Program-made: the position numbers and the translations under genes
Shown: positions 17,949-28,346 of the stretch, piece by piece
Numbering within the stretch: position 1 is the stretch's first letter
Layout of the letters: each line of letters starts with the position of its first letter
NCBI GenBank assembly: GCA_035440445.1
Contig: DAORMJ010000006.1
Location: 62,001 to 126,000, forward strand
DNA length: 64,000 nucleotides
Origin: Ga0077548 sp035440445
Lineage (GTDB): Bacteria > Pseudomonadota > Alphaproteobacteria > Rhizobiales > Xanthobacteraceae
Direction: 5' to 3'
Notes under the pieces: model-generated
Told to the model about the DNA's origin: nothing
Database searches by the model: none
Seen by the model: the letters and a program-made list of their open reading frames with translations, nothing else

Positions 17949-19538
17949 ATGCCAGATCAGATCCGCCCCATCCGCCGCGCGTTGTTGTCGGTTTCCGACA
18001 AGAACGGCCTCGTAGATTTTGCTTCCCAGCTTGCGAAGCAAGGCACCGAACTCGTTTCGACCGGCGGCACCCGCCGCACGCTCGCTGACGCCGGGTTGAA
18101 GGTCGCCGATGTCGCCGACCTCACCGGATTCCCGGAAATGATGGACGGCCGCGTAAAGACGCTGCACCCGAACGTGCATGGCGGCATTCTTGCGATCCGC
18201 GACAACCAAGATCATGCCGCTTCCATGAAAGCGCATGCGATCGCGCCGATCGATCTTGTCGTCGTCAATCTCTATCCGTTCGAGGAAACCGTCGCGAAGG
18301 GGGCTGGCTACGACGACTGCATCGAGAATATCGACATCGGCGGTCCTGCCATGGTCCGTGCCGCAGCGAAAAACCATGGCGACGTCGCGATTGTTGTCGA
18401 TACGGCGGACTACGCGGAATTGCTGCGCGAAGTCAGCGAGCGCGGCGGCACCACGCTTGCCTTGCGTAAACGTCTCGCGGCGAAGGCTTATGCCCGCACT
18501 GCCGCCTATGACGCTGCGATCTCGAACTGGTTCGCAACCGAATTGAAGAACGACGCGCCGGACTGGCGCAGCTTCGGCGGCAAGCGGGTGGAAAAGCTTC
18601 GCTACGGCGAGAACCCGCACCAGTTCGCGGCTTCCTACAAGGGCGGTGAACCTCGCGCGGGCGTGCTGACCGCGCGGCAGTTGCAGGGCAAGGAGCTCTC
18701 CTACAACAACCTCAACGACACCGACGCCGCCTATGAATGTGTCGCGGAGTTCGATCCGAAGCGCTCCGCGGCCGTGGTGATCGTGAAACATGCGAACCCT
18801 TGCGGGGTCGCAGAAGGCGACAACCTGCTCGACGCCTATCAGAAGGCGCTCGCCTGCGATCCGGTTTCCGCGTTTGGCGGCATCATCGCGACCAACCGGC
18901 CGCTCGATGCAGAAGCCGCGAAGGCCATGGTCGAGATCTTCACGGAAGTCATCATCGCACCGGGTGCGAGCGAGGACGCAATAAGGATCGTCGGTGCGAA
19001 AAAGAATCTGCGCCTGCTGCTCACCGACGCACTCCCCGATCCGCGCGCGAAGGGACTGACCTTCAAGTCGATCGCAGGCGGCATGCTGGTGCAATCGCGC
19101 GACAACCTGGTTGCCGATGATCTGGAACTGAAAGTCGTTACCAAACGCGCGCCGAGCGATGCCGAGCTAAACGATCTCCGCTTCGCGTTTCGCGTTGCCA
19201 AGCACGTCAAATCGAACACGATCATTTATGCAAAAGACCGCGCGACGGTCGGCATCGGTGCCGGACAAATGAGCCGTGTGGATTCTGCCCGCATCGCCGC
19301 GCGCAAGGCTGAAGACGCCGCAACGACCGCGGGTCTCGATCAGCCGCTGACAAAAGGCTCAGTGGTCGCAAGCGACGCTTTCTTCCCCTTTGCAGACGGG
19401 CTGCTTTCGGCGATCGAGGCCGGCGCGACGGCCGTGATTCAGCCGGGCGGCTCGATCCGCGACGACGAAGTGATCGCTGCTGCCGACAAGGCCGGGATCG
19501 CCATGGTCTTCACGGGCGTGCGGCACTTCCGTCACTGA
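17949..19538 (+). CDS. purH: Bifunctional AICAR formyltransferase / IMP cyclohydrolase
   Basis: PurH carries out the last two steps of IMP synthesis. Residues about 8-150 form the IMP cyclohydrolase (MGS-like) domain starting RRALLSVSDKNGLVDFA, with GGTRRTLADAG and GRVKTLHPNVHGGIL. The rest is the formyltransferase domain, with the catalytic KHANPCG motif (about 279-285). The 529-residue length is standard. The 3' end overlaps the convergent MFS gene by 29 bp. Confidence 0.97.
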   Translation: MPDQIRPIRRALLSVSDKNGLVDFASQLAKQGTELVSTGGTRRTLADAGLKVADVADLTGFPEMMDGRVKTLHPNVHGGILAIRDNQDHAASMKAHAIAPIDLVVVNLYPFEETVAKGAGYDDCIENIDIGGPAMVRAAAKNHGDVAIVVDTADYAELLREVSERGGTTLALRKRLAAKAYARTAAYDAAISNWFATELKNDAPDWRSFGGKRVEKLRYGENPHQFAASYKGGEPRAGVLTARQLQGKELSYNNLNDTDAAYECVAEFDPKRSAAVVIVKHANPCGVAEGDNLLDAYQKALACDPVSAFGGIIATNRPLDAEAAKAMVEIFTEVIIAPGASEDAIRIVGAKKNLRLLLTDALPDPRAKGLTFKSIAGGMLVQSRDNLVADDLELKVVTKRAPSDAELNDLRFAFRVAKHVKSNTIIYAKDRATVGIGAGQMSRVDSARIAARKAEDAATTAGLDQPLTKGSVVASDAFFPFADGLLSAIEAGATAVIQPGGSIRDDEVIAAADKAGIAMVFTGVRHFRH

Positions 19539-20877
19539 CCACCCGCGAGATCAGAACGCCGCCGGCGAGGAAAAACAGCACGAGCACCGAGACGCCCGCT
19601 TTCTGGTTCAGCGTCAGCGCGGTGACGGTTGCGACCAGAAAGGGCCCGAGGAAAGACGTGAGCTTTCCCGAAAGTGCGAACAATCCGAAAAACTGCGCGA
19701 GCTGACGCCCGGGCGCGAGCCGCACCAGCAATGCGCGCGACGCCGCCTGCAATGGACCCGCGGCAAGACCGATGAAAAGACCGATCGCGACATAAAGCTT
19801 CTCGGAAACGCTGCCGAACAGTCCCGCATGCGGATCGCCCGGCGTAACCGGAACGATGAAGAAAATCCGGTCGCGGTCGATGGAGAGGATCGCGATGCAG
19901 GACACGAGCAGAATGAAAAGCGAGCCGAGAATGACCGGCTTCGCACCGAGACGGTCATCTAGCTTGCCGCCGATCAACGCGCCTGCCGTACCAGTAATTG
20001 TGAGCAGGATGCCGAAGACGCCAAGCTGAATTGCACCCCAGCCGAACGTACCCGCAGCATAGATACCGCCGAAGGCGAAAAGTGCGACAAGCCCGTCGGT
20101 ATAGATCATGTTTGCGAGCAGGAACGCGGCAATGTTCTTGTGCTGTCGTACCTCGCGCAGGGTGCCAAGCATGGTGCCGACACCCTGCCGGATGGCGGGG
20201 CCGAGCTTCAGCGCCCGCGCATTGTCGGGCGTGAAGAGAAACATCGGCAGCACGAAGACGACGAACCATATTGCGGTGAGAGGGCCGATGAAGCGGTCTC
20301 CCTCGCGTGCGACCGCATCCAGCCCGAACGCGGGCGGCGTGCCGATCAGCGTGAGCCCGGTCTTCGGGTTGGTCGAAAGAAACAGCAGCGCGAAGGCAAG
20401 CGAAACGAGCCCGCCGAGATAGCCCGTGGCCCAGCCGAGACCGGAGAGCCATCCGATTTTATTCGGCGGCACCAAAGACGGCATCATCGCGTTGTTGAAT
20501 ACGGTTGCGAATTCCGCGCCGATGGTGAGCACGGCAAAGCAGACAAGCACGAACAGGATGCTGCCCTGATCCGCAGGCTTGCCGAACCACAGACCCAGCG
20601 AGCCGAGCACGAGCAACACGCCGAACGCCGCGATCCATGGCTTGCGCGCTCCGGTTGCGTCCGCGATCGCACCGAGGAACGGCGAGGTCAGTGCGATCAC
20701 AATTCCCGCGGCGGCTGCCGCAAATCCCCACAGCGCCTGCCCTTCCGCCGGACTGCTGGCGACGGCCGAAGCGAAATAGGGCGCATAGATGAATGTGGTG
20801 ATCAGCGTTGCGACTGGCTGGCAGGCCCAGTCGAACAGGACCCAGCCGAAGATCGCCAGGCGCGGTGCTTGCGTCAT
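19510..20877 (-). CDS. MFS transporter, UMF1/Atg22-like family
   Basis: The 455-residue polytopic membrane protein has about 12 hydrophobic segments. It starts FGWVLFDWACQPVATLITTFIYAPYF, the characteristic FD-WAxxP opening of the UMF1 family, related to the yeast vacuolar effluxer Atg22. The GAIADATGARKPW loop between segments 2 and 3 is the MFS motif A equivalent. The substrate is not predictable. Its start is separated from the gdh gene by a palindromic repeat, and its 3' end overlaps purH on the other strand. Confidence 0.9.
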   Translation of the reverse strand: MTQAPRLAIFGWVLFDWACQPVATLITTFIYAPYFASAVASSPAEGQALWGFAAAAAGIVIALTSPFLGAIADATGARKPWIAAFGVLLVLGSLGLWFGKPADQGSILFVLVCFAVLTIGAEFATVFNNAMMPSLVPPNKIGWLSGLGWATGYLGGLVSLAFALLFLSTNPKTGLTLIGTPPAFGLDAVAREGDRFIGPLTAIWFVVFVLPMFLFTPDNARALKLGPAIRQGVGTMLGTLREVRQHKNIAAFLLANMIYTDGLVALFAFGGIYAAGTFGWGAIQLGVFGILLTITGTAGALIGGKLDDRLGAKPVILGSLFILLVSCIAILSIDRDRIFFIVPVTPGDPHAGLFGSVSEKLYVAIGLFIGLAAGPLQAASRALLVRLAPGRQLAQFFGLFALSGKLTSFLGPFLVATVTALTLNQKAGVSVLVLFFLAGGVLISRVVSDGSAARP

Positions 20878-20908
20878 GTCGCGGGGAAGCCTTTAGCCTT
20901 TTCTTGGC

Positions 20909-20953
20909 GCATGATCTTTTCCGAAAACCGCTTCACGCTTTTTGGGATCATGC
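20909..20953. repeat. Short palindromic repeat, copy 2
   Basis: GCATGATC at the left and GATCATGC at the right are exact inverted repeats, and the interior matches copy 1 (12120-12168) at nearly every position. It ends 2 bp before the stop of the gdh gene, so it would form a hairpin in the 3' end of that transcript and lie in the leader of the MFS gene. Confidence 0.8.
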
Positions 20954-20954
20954 T

Positions 20955-23900
20955 CTAGGAGACCAACTCGCTGATCAGGTTAGCAGCCACCGCGAGTTTG
21001 GAAAGCGTCAGCCCGGATTCGGCGATTTCCTGTACCCCGCGCCGTGCGCGCTCGACATTGCCTGCGTGTTGTCCGACCCAGGCCTCGATCGCGTCGCGTC
21101 CGCATTTTCCGGTTGAGAGCGCCGCGGCAACGATCCGCCGCTGGCTCGCGGAGATGCGCGCAAGCGCCAGATCGAAAGCAAGGCGGTCGAAGTGATCGGT
21201 AAGCTGAACGCCGCCGCCTGCCGCGAGCACGCTGTCGAGCCGGAAATAGTCTTCCGCGGCAAAGTAGGTTTCGGCGACCGCGCGTGCCTTCTTCCCGGTC
21301 TGATCCGCGATCAGCACGATATCGCTTGCGGGCGCGATCTCGGGCAGCAGCGCGATCTTTTTTGCGAGCGCTTCCGGCACGCTTTTCTCGACGAGCGCGG
21401 CGATGCGCGCTTCGAGTTGTGTACGGCGATCGGCCGGAAAGAGTCCTTCGATATTCTCGGCGACGAGATCGATCCCCTCGCGGTAGTGCGCGATCGTCTG
21501 TGCCAGCCCTTGCGAGAAGTCGGCATTGCGCACGAACCAGACCACGCGGTCGAGCAGGAGCTTCTTCACCGCGGCGTAAAGCGAAAGCTGCAGCGCGCCT
21601 GGAATCTTCGCGTCGAGCGCATCGATTTGGTCGTTCACTTCGGTGAGACGATAGCTGTCGCGCACGGCAGCATAGGCTTTTGCGATCAGCGCCGCCGACG
21701 CGCTGGTCTCTTCCGACACCCTCACGACGAAGGCGGGTCCGCCACGGTTGATCATCGAGTTGCCGAGCCTTGTTGCGATGATCTCGCGGCGTAGCCGGTG
21801 CGTGTCGACCGCGGCCCTGAAGCGCTCAGTGACCGCATGAGGGAAGTAGCGCAGCAACTCTTCTTCAAAATAGGAATCGTCCGGCACGTCGGACGCAATC
21901 AGGTCGTCGAACAGCGTCAGCTTCGCATAAGCGAGTGTCACGGCGAGTTCTGGCCGCGTCAGGCCGAGCCCCTTCGCCTGCCGCTCCGCAAGCGCCATGT
22001 CGGAGGGCAGAAACTCGACCGCACGATCAAGCAACCCGCGCCGCTCGAGATTGCGCATCAATTGCATTTCGAAGCCGGCGTCCGCGAGCCCTTCACGTTC
22101 GACCAGCGAAATCGCGAGCGTCTGCAGATAATTGTTGCGCAAAACGAGCCGCGCGACATCTGGCGTCATCTCCGCAAGCAGCTTGTTGCGGTCTTCGAGC
22201 TGCAGCTCTCCCGTCCGCACCGGGGGCGATAGCGCAATCTTGAGATTGACCTCGACGTCGGAGGAGTTGACGCCAGCGGAGTTATCGATGGCGTCGGTGT
22301 TGAGGCGCACGCCACGCGCCGCCGCTTCGATGCGGCCGAGCTGCGTCATGCCGAGGTTCGCGCCCTCGCCCACGACCTTGGCGCCGATTTCCGAACCGGC
22401 AATGCGGATCGCGTCATTGGCGCGGTCTCCAACCGCAGCGTCGCTTTCACCGGACGCACGAACATAAGTACCGATGCCGCCGAACCACAACAGATCGACC
22501 TTGCTTTGCAGGATCGCCTTCATCACTTCGGCGGGGGTCGCACTATCCTTCTGAAGCGAAAGCAGCGACTTCATCTCTTCCGAAAGCGTGATGCTCTTGG
22601 CGTTGCGCGGAAAAATGCCGCCGCCTTTGGAGAGGAGCGACTTGTCGTAGTCCTGCCAGCTCGAGCGCGGTAGCTCGAACATGCGCTTGCGCTCGGCAAA
22701 ACTCTTTTCCGGATCTGGCGAGGGATCGATAAAGATATCCCGGTGATCGAAGGCGGCAACGAGCTTGATGGTTTTCTCAAGCAACATGCCATTGCCAAAG
22801 ACATCACCCGACATATCGCCAACACCCGCGACCGTGAACGGCGTCTTCGAGATGTCGACATCCATTTCGCGGAAATGCCGCTTCACCGCTTCCCACGCAC
22901 CGCGCGCGGTGATGCCCATCTTCTTGTGATCGTAGCCGGCGGAGCCGCCGCTCGCGAACGCATCGCCGAGCCAGAAGCCTTGCTCGATCGCAAGCGCGTT
23001 CGCCGTATCCGAGAAGTTCGCGGTGCCCTTGTCGGCTGCGACCACGAGATAAGGATCGTCGGCATCGTGCCGCACGGTATTCTCCGGCGGCAGCACCGCG
23101 CCATCGGCCGAAAGATTATCGGTGATTTCCAGAAGTGCGCGGATGAAGATTTTGTAGCTTTCCGTGCCTTCGGCCATGAAGACGTCGCGCGGCGGATTGA
23201 CCGGCATCAGTTTCGGCACGAAGCCGCCTTTGGCCCCCACCGGCACGATGACGGCGTTCTTCACCTGCTGCGCCTTCACGAGACCCAGCACCTCGGTACG
23301 GAAGTCCTGCGGCCGGTCCGACCAACGAATGCCGCCGCGCGCAACCTTGCCGAAACGCAGATGCACGCCTTCGACGCGCGGGGAATAAACGAAGATTTCG
23401 AACAAGGGCCGCGGCAGCGGCAAGGCGTCGATCTTCTTGCTCTCGAACTTGATTGCGATCGTAGGGCGCGGGTCGCCATCTTTGGCGATCTGATAAAAAT
23501 TCGTCCTGACCGCCGCGGCGATCAGATTGGCGAAGCGCCGCAGGATCCGGTCCTCGTCGAGGCTCTGCACCTCCGCGAGTGCGGCATCGATCCGCGCCCT
23601 GATCTCCGCCTCCTCGCCGTCACGAGTTTCATTTGCAATGCGTGGATCGAAACGGATGTGAAACAACGACACGAGGTCGCTCGCGACCGCCGCGTGTTTG
23701 TTCAACACGGTCCAGAGATAGTCCTGGCTGTAAGGAATTGCGGCCTGGCGCAGATAGCGGCCGAGCGTGCGCACGAGACTGACATCGCGCCAGGGCATCC
23801 CGGCATACAGTACGAGGCCATTGAAACCGTCGTTTTCCGCGCGCCCCTGCAGCACCGCCATCATCGCCGATTCGAGCCGCGCATCGAGCGCCTCGGCATC

Positions 23901-25793
23901 GATTGCCTCGCCGTCGGCACGCGTCAGCGTCATGTCGTGGAGCCAGACCGTGCCACCCGCGCTTTCTTCGCGCTCGACCAGATAGGTTCGCTCGTCGATC
24001 ACGGCGAAGCCCATGTTCTCGAGCAGCGGCACGCGCTCCGACAATGGCAACGGCCGCTCGCAATTCCAGACTTTGAGGTTGACTGACTTCCGGTCCGCAT
24101 CCGCTTCGCGATAAAAATTGATCGCGAGCGGCTTCTCCTTCGAGAGGTTAGCGATGACCTTGATATCGGCGACGGCCTCTTCCGGCGAATAAGCCTCCCG
24201 ATACGCCGCACTCAATGCGCCGCGATAGGCCGCCTCAAGGTCTCTTGCTCTGGCCGAATCGAACCCCGATGACAAAGCAGCCGCGAATTCATCATGCCAG
24301 CTTCGCACGATCGCGGCGACGCCGGCTTCGAGCTCCGCCCGCGGCGGGTTCGGGGTCTCGCCGGAATCGCGCCCGATGATGAAATGCACGCGCGTCAGTG
24401 GGCCGTCGGGGAAGTAGGGATAATACGCCGAGACGCGGCCCTGATAGGCTTGCGCGAGAAACGCGCCGATCCGCGTGCGGATATCGCTGGTGTAGCGATC
24501 GCGCGGCACATAAACGAGTACCGACACGAAACGATTGAAGCGATCGCGCCGCGCCAGCACGCGGATGCGCGGACGTTCTTCGAGTTGCAGGATCGCAACC
24601 GCATTCTTCAGCAGCGTATCGCGATCGACCTGAAAGAGATCGTCTCGCGGATAGGTTTCGAGCACATTGGCAAGCGCCTTGCCGGAATGGCTTTCCTGCG
24701 CAAAACCTGCGTGGTCGAGCACGAAGGCGGCCTTGCGGCGAAGATAGGGAATCTTGAAAACCGATTCCCGATAGACCGGCGAAGTGAACAGCCCGACGAT
24801 GCGCCGTTCGCCGGTGAGCTTGCCGCCTTTATCGAAGCGCTTGATGCCGATGTAATCCATATGCGTGCGCCGATGCACGCGCGAGCGCAGGTTTGCCTTG
24901 GTGACGATCACGGGTAGCGGTAATTTCAGAAATTCGCGCAGTTCCGGCGTCGTGCCCACCGGCTGTCCCGCACGGCTCAGCACGCGAATGTCGCGATGGC
25001 GCAGAATGCCGAGACCGCTTTCGTAGACCGGCTCCAGCGAGATATTTTCGCCGCTCCCCATGACCACGTTGTCCCGGCAACCGAGAAACGTGAACTGGCC
25101 GTCGCGCAGCCACTTCATGAAAGAGACGGCTTCCTGCAATTCCTCCTGCGGCAGCGGATTGGATTTGCGCTCCAGGACGTCGATCACTTCATCGGCATAG
25201 GCGAGCATGGCCGGCCAGTCTCCGACGGAGATACGGACATCTTCGAGCGTCTGCCGCAACGCATTCGCGATCGCCACATGACGCGATTCGTCGATGCGGT
25301 CGGTGTGGATATGAATGAAACTCTCGCGGTGCTTTTTCTTGCCGTCTTTCGCAAGACCGCGCCACTCCTCGAGCGCGCCCTTCTCCTTGCGCGTGAGCGC
25401 AAAGATCGGATGCACGGCAAGCCGGATATCGAGATGCAGTTCGCTCAGGTCGCCGGTCACCGAATCGAGCAGGAACGGCATGTCGTCGTTCTCGATCTCG
25501 ATCACGGTAATCGCGGAAAGTTCAGAGCCCTTACTGCTTGGGGGATTGTAAATCTGGATATCCGCGGCGGATGGTTGGCGCTGGGAAAGATGCGCATAGC
25601 TCTGGGCTGCAAGAGCCGCGATGTCTGCGGGCCGATAAGGTTTCAGGTCTTCCGGGGCTGCGGCGCCGAAGAGCGCCATGACAAAATCGGGGGGCACGCC
25701 TGCTGCAGCCGGGTCTTTTGCTGCCGCTTCGAGCAACGTGCGCTGGTCCGGATGTTCTCCGGCCGTCGCGACTCCTGCTTCTGCGAAATTCAT
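20955..25793 (-). CDS. NAD-specific glutamate dehydrogenase, large 180 kDa type
   Basis: At 1612 residues this is the L_180 class of GDH known from Streptomyces, Pseudomonas and Caulobacter. It interconverts glutamate and 2-oxoglutarate with NAD and usually works in glutamate breakdown. The N-terminal half (to about 700) holds ACT-like regulatory segments; the catalytic core lies at about 800-1240. Core signatures are GKVARGGIRWSDRPQDFRTEV, VGAKGGFVPK with the catalytic lysine, the Rossmann GVGDMSGDVFGNGMLL and LNTDAIDNSAGVNSSDVEVNLK. A long C-terminal helical domain follows. It is monocistronic. Confidence 0.97.
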   Translation of the reverse strand: MNFAEAGVATAGEHPDQRTLLEAAAKDPAAAGVPPDFVMALFGAAAPEDLKPYRPADIAALAAQSYAHLSQRQPSAADIQIYNPPSSKGSELSAITVIEIENDDMPFLLDSVTGDLSELHLDIRLAVHPIFALTRKEKGALEEWRGLAKDGKKKHRESFIHIHTDRIDESRHVAIANALRQTLEDVRISVGDWPAMLAYADEVIDVLERKSNPLPQEELQEAVSFMKWLRDGQFTFLGCRDNVVMGSGENISLEPVYESGLGILRHRDIRVLSRAGQPVGTTPELREFLKLPLPVIVTKANLRSRVHRRTHMDYIGIKRFDKGGKLTGERRIVGLFTSPVYRESVFKIPYLRRKAAFVLDHAGFAQESHSGKALANVLETYPRDDLFQVDRDTLLKNAVAILQLEERPRIRVLARRDRFNRFVSVLVYVPRDRYTSDIRTRIGAFLAQAYQGRVSAYYPYFPDGPLTRVHFIIGRDSGETPNPPRAELEAGVAAIVRSWHDEFAAALSSGFDSARARDLEAAYRGALSAAYREAYSPEEAVADIKVIANLSKEKPLAINFYREADADRKSVNLKVWNCERPLPLSERVPLLENMGFAVIDERTYLVEREESAGGTVWLHDMTLTRADGEAIDAEALDARLESAMMAVLQGRAENDGFNGLVLYAGMPWRDVSLVRTLGRYLRQAAIPYSQDYLWTVLNKHAAVASDLVSLFHIRFDPRIANETRDGEEAEIRARIDAALAEVQSLDEDRILRRFANLIAAAVRTNFYQIAKDGDPRPTIAIKFESKKIDALPLPRPLFEIFVYSPRVEGVHLRFGKVARGGIRWSDRPQDFRTEVLGLVKAQQVKNAVIVPVGAKGGFVPKLMPVNPPRDVFMAEGTESYKIFIRALLEITDNLSADGAVLPPENTVRHDADDPYLVVAADKGTANFSDTANALAIEQGFWLGDAFASGGSAGYDHKKMGITARGAWEAVKRHFREMDVDISKTPFTVAGVGDMSGDVFGNGMLLEKTIKLVAAFDHRDIFIDPSPDPEKSFAERKRMFELPRSSWQDYDKSLLSKGGGIFPRNAKSITLSEEMKSLLSLQKDSATPAEVMKAILQSKVDLLWFGGIGTYVRASGESDAAVGDRANDAIRIAGSEIGAKVVGEGANLGMTQLGRIEAAARGVRLNTDAIDNSAGVNSSDVEVNLKIALSPPVRTGELQLEDRNKLLAEMTPDVARLVLRNNYLQTLAISLVEREGLADAGFEMQLMRNLERRGLLDRAVEFLPSDMALAERQAKGLGLTRPELAVTLAYAKLTLFDDLIASDVPDDSYFEEELLRYFPHAVTERFRAAVDTHRLRREIIATRLGNSMINRGGPAFVVRVSEETSASAALIAKAYAAVRDSYRLTEVNDQIDALDAKIPGALQLSLYAAVKKLLLDRVVWFVRNADFSQGLAQTIAHYREGIDLVAENIEGLFPADRRTQLEARIAALVEKSVPEALAKKIALLPEIAPASDIVLIADQTGKKARAVAETYFAAEDYFRLDSVLAAGGGVQLTDHFDRLAFDLALARISASQRRIVAAALSTGKCGRDAIEAWVGQHAGNVERARRGVQEIAESGLTLSKLAVAANLISELVS

Positions 25794-25951
25794 TCCGCCG
25801 CCTCCCCGCCCCTGACGAACCGGCCTTTACGCTCGCGCCCGTACCGGGTTCTTTGCCGTGTTGGTTTCCGCGACTCGGCCGTCATTCCCGCGGTTCCAGC
25901 ATAGCACCGGCGCTGGTAGGGTGCTCTCTACACACGAAAAAGGACATCACC

Positions 25952-26548
25952 ATGAAAGCAGCCAGCGCAGCCGCCCCTGCACAGAAACAAAATCGCGTCA
26001 TGGCCCTTGACCTATCGCCCGCCGAACTCGACGAGGCGATGAAGGCCTATTTCGCGAAATGCCAGGAAAAGCTCGGCTTTATTCCGAACGTGCTGCAGGC
26101 GGCCTCCTTCGATCTCGCGAAGCTGAAGGCTTTCGTCGCCATGTCCGACGACCTGATGCTCGCGAAGTCGGGCCTCTCGAAGATCGAGCGCGAAATGATC
26201 GCGGTCGTCGTGTCCTCGGCCAATCACTGTCACTATTGCCTCGTGGCCCATGGCGCGGTGCTGCGCAAACTGACCGGCGACCCGATGCTGGCCGAAACCT
26301 TTGTCGCGAATTACCGCGCTGCCGAACTCGATGCGCGCACGCGGGCGATGCTCGATTTCTCGTGGAAGCTGACAAAGGAGCCATGGGAAATCGTCGAGGA
26401 AGATCGTGCGGCGCTGCGCAGCGCCGGATTTACCGATCGCGACATCTGGGACATCGCGGCGGTCGCCGCTTTCTTCAACATGTCGAACCGCATGGCGACC
26501 GCCTGCGGCCAGGAACCGAACGCCGAATACTACGCAATGGCGCGCTAA
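25952..26548 (+). CDS. Peroxidase-related (AhpD-like) enzyme
   Basis: This 198-residue protein is of the uncharacterised peroxidase-related, carboxymuconolactone decarboxylase/AhpD superfamily. The redox motif CHYC with a following His (ANHCHYCLVAHGAVLRK, about 94-110) matches the AhpD CxxC-H pattern. The upstream LGFIPNVLQAAS stretch and SNRMATACGQEPNAEYY at the C-terminus are family hallmarks. It probably reduces peroxide or acts as a disulfide reductase. I chose the ATG at 25952 after an AAGGACATCACC leader; an ATG at 26000 is also possible. The ggt gene starts 4 bp after its stop. Confidence 0.9.
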   Translation: MKAASAAAPAQKQNRVMALDLSPAELDEAMKAYFAKCQEKLGFIPNVLQAASFDLAKLKAFVAMSDDLMLAKSGLSKIEREMIAVVVSSANHCHYCLVAHGAVLRKLTGDPMLAETFVANYRAAELDARTRAMLDFSWKLTKEPWEIVEEDRAALRSAGFTDRDIWDIAAVAAFFNMSNRMATACGQEPNAEYYAMAR

Positions 26549-26552
26549 GACC

Positions 26553-28316
26553 TTGCTGTCGGTTCTTCGCAATCGTTGCGGGAGCGCAGCACTCGTATTG
26601 CTCGCGCTTGTGGTTTTCGCGCGCGCGCAACCGGCCAGCGATCCCGATACGGATCTTGTCCGGCTTCAGGGCACGATCAAACCTGTCATTGCGCAACACG
26701 GCATGGTCACGACACAGGATGCGACGGCAACCCGCGTCGGTCTTGAGATTCTGAAACAGGGCGGCAACGCGGTGGATGCCGCAGTAGCGGTCGGCTTCGC
26801 CCTCGCGGTCACGCATCCGCGTGCCGGCAATCTCGGCGGCGGCGGGTTCTTCGTGATCTGGCTCGCGGAAAAGAAGCAGGCGGTAGCGCTCGATTTTCGC
26901 GAAGTGGCACCGCAGTCAATCACGGCCGCAAGCTTTCTCGACGAAAGCGGCAAACCCGACACCGGCAAATCGATACGCAGCGGTCTCGGTGTCGGCGTAC
27001 CCGGCAGCGTATCGGGCCTTGCGACCGCGCTCGAGAAATACGGCTCAGGTAAATTTACGCTCGCCCAACTGATCGCGCCGGCAATCAAGCTCGCGCGCGA
27101 TGGCATTCCGGTCGAGAGCGATCTTGCGCGCTCGATCAACTTCTTTCACCGCACGCTCCTGCGATGGCCATCGACGGCGAAGATTTTCTCCAAGGACGGC
27201 GTGCCGCTGAAAGACGGCGACGTTCTGGTGCAGGGCGATCTCGCAAATACGCTTGAAGCCATCGCGAAAGCCGGACCCGACGCATTCTATCGCGGCGTGA
27301 TCGCGCAGAAGATCGCGGCAGCCGTGCGTGACGCGGGCGGCGTCATGACCGCGGACGATCTCGCGCGATACCGCACCGAAGTCCTCGAAGTGGTCCGCGG
27401 GACTTATCGCGGCTATGACGTGATCTCGATGCCGCCGCCCTCTTCGGGCGGTGCGTTGCTGCTGCAGCTTCTCAACATTCTGGAAGGCTATGATCTCGGC
27501 AAATACGGGCCGAACGCGCCGCAGACCTTGCATCTGATGGTCGAGGCGATGAAACGCGCTTATGCGGATCGCGCGGAATTCTTCGGCGATCCTGCTTTCG
27601 TGAACGTGCCGCTCACGCGTTTGATTGCGAAGGATTATGCCGCCAAGCTCCGCGCCACCATCGACCCCGAGAAGGCGACGCCTTCATCCGCGATCCGCGC
27701 GGGGCTGACGCCGAAGAAGGAAGGCGACAACACCACGCATTATTCGGTGCTCGATCAATACGGCAACGCGGTCGCAGCCACCGTCACGCTCAACCTCAAT
27801 TTCGGTCTCGGCCTCGTCGCCGAAGGCACCGGCGTGTTGCTTAACAACGAACTCGATGATTTCTCGCTGGCCCCCGGCGTGCCGAATGCGTTCGGTTTGA
27901 TCGGGGGTGCCGCCAACGCTCCCGGTCCCGGCAAGAAGCCGCTTTCTTCCATGACGCCCGCGATCCTCCTGAAAGACGGCAAGGTTTTTCTCGTCACTGG
28001 TTCACCCGGTGGCTCGACCATCATCACCACGGTGCTGCGCGTCGTCAGTGGGGTGATCGACCATCAGCGCAATATCGCGGACGCGGTGCTCTTGCCGCGC
28101 GTGCATCACCAGTGGATGCCGGATCAGGTGCGGATCGAGCGCGCGCTTGAAGCCACGATGAGGCCGGAAGACTTTGCAGCCTTCGAACGCTACGGACACA
28201 AAGTGAGCCCGTTCCCCTTCAACATCGGCGCCGCGAATTCAATTCTGGTGACCCCGGAAGGCATCACCGGCGTTTCCGATCCGCGCTATATCGGCACGCT
28301 TGCGGCCGGGCATTAG
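26553..28316 (+). CDS. ggt: Gamma-glutamyltransferase
   Basis: GGT hydrolyses or transfers the gamma-glutamyl group of glutathione in the periplasm. A TTG at 26553 gives a signal peptide (LSVLRNRCGSAALVLLALVVFARA) and a 587-residue precursor; the frame reaches further upstream but then overlaps the preceding gene. Motifs are GGNAVDAAVAVGFALAVTHP, the autocatalytic cleavage region GDNTTHYSVLDQYGNAVA with the nucleophilic Thr, and the C-terminal GSPGGSTIITTVL (about 486-498). Self-cleavage into two subunits before that Thr is expected from the family. Confidence 0.95.
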   Translation: MLSVLRNRCGSAALVLLALVVFARAQPASDPDTDLVRLQGTIKPVIAQHGMVTTQDATATRVGLEILKQGGNAVDAAVAVGFALAVTHPRAGNLGGGGFFVIWLAEKKQAVALDFREVAPQSITAASFLDESGKPDTGKSIRSGLGVGVPGSVSGLATALEKYGSGKFTLAQLIAPAIKLARDGIPVESDLARSINFFHRTLLRWPSTAKIFSKDGVPLKDGDVLVQGDLANTLEAIAKAGPDAFYRGVIAQKIAAAVRDAGGVMTADDLARYRTEVLEVVRGTYRGYDVISMPPPSSGGALLLQLLNILEGYDLGKYGPNAPQTLHLMVEAMKRAYADRAEFFGDPAFVNVPLTRLIAKDYAAKLRATIDPEKATPSSAIRAGLTPKKEGDNTTHYSVLDQYGNAVAATVTLNLNFGLGLVAEGTGVLLNNELDDFSLAPGVPNAFGLIGGAANAPGPGKKPLSSMTPAILLKDGKVFLVTGSPGGSTIITTVLRVVSGVIDHQRNIADAVLLPRVHHQWMPDQVRIERALEATMRPEDFAAFERYGHKVSPFPFNIGAANSILVTPEGITGVSDPRYIGTLAAGH

Positions 28317-28346
28317 CGCGGGACGTAGTAAGGAGAAGGTAAGGAA

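Noticed and set aside
19510..19538. 29 bp purH/MFS overlap as a sign of a wrong gene end
   Set aside because: Both genes keep conserved ends, and short convergent overlaps are common in compact genomes.
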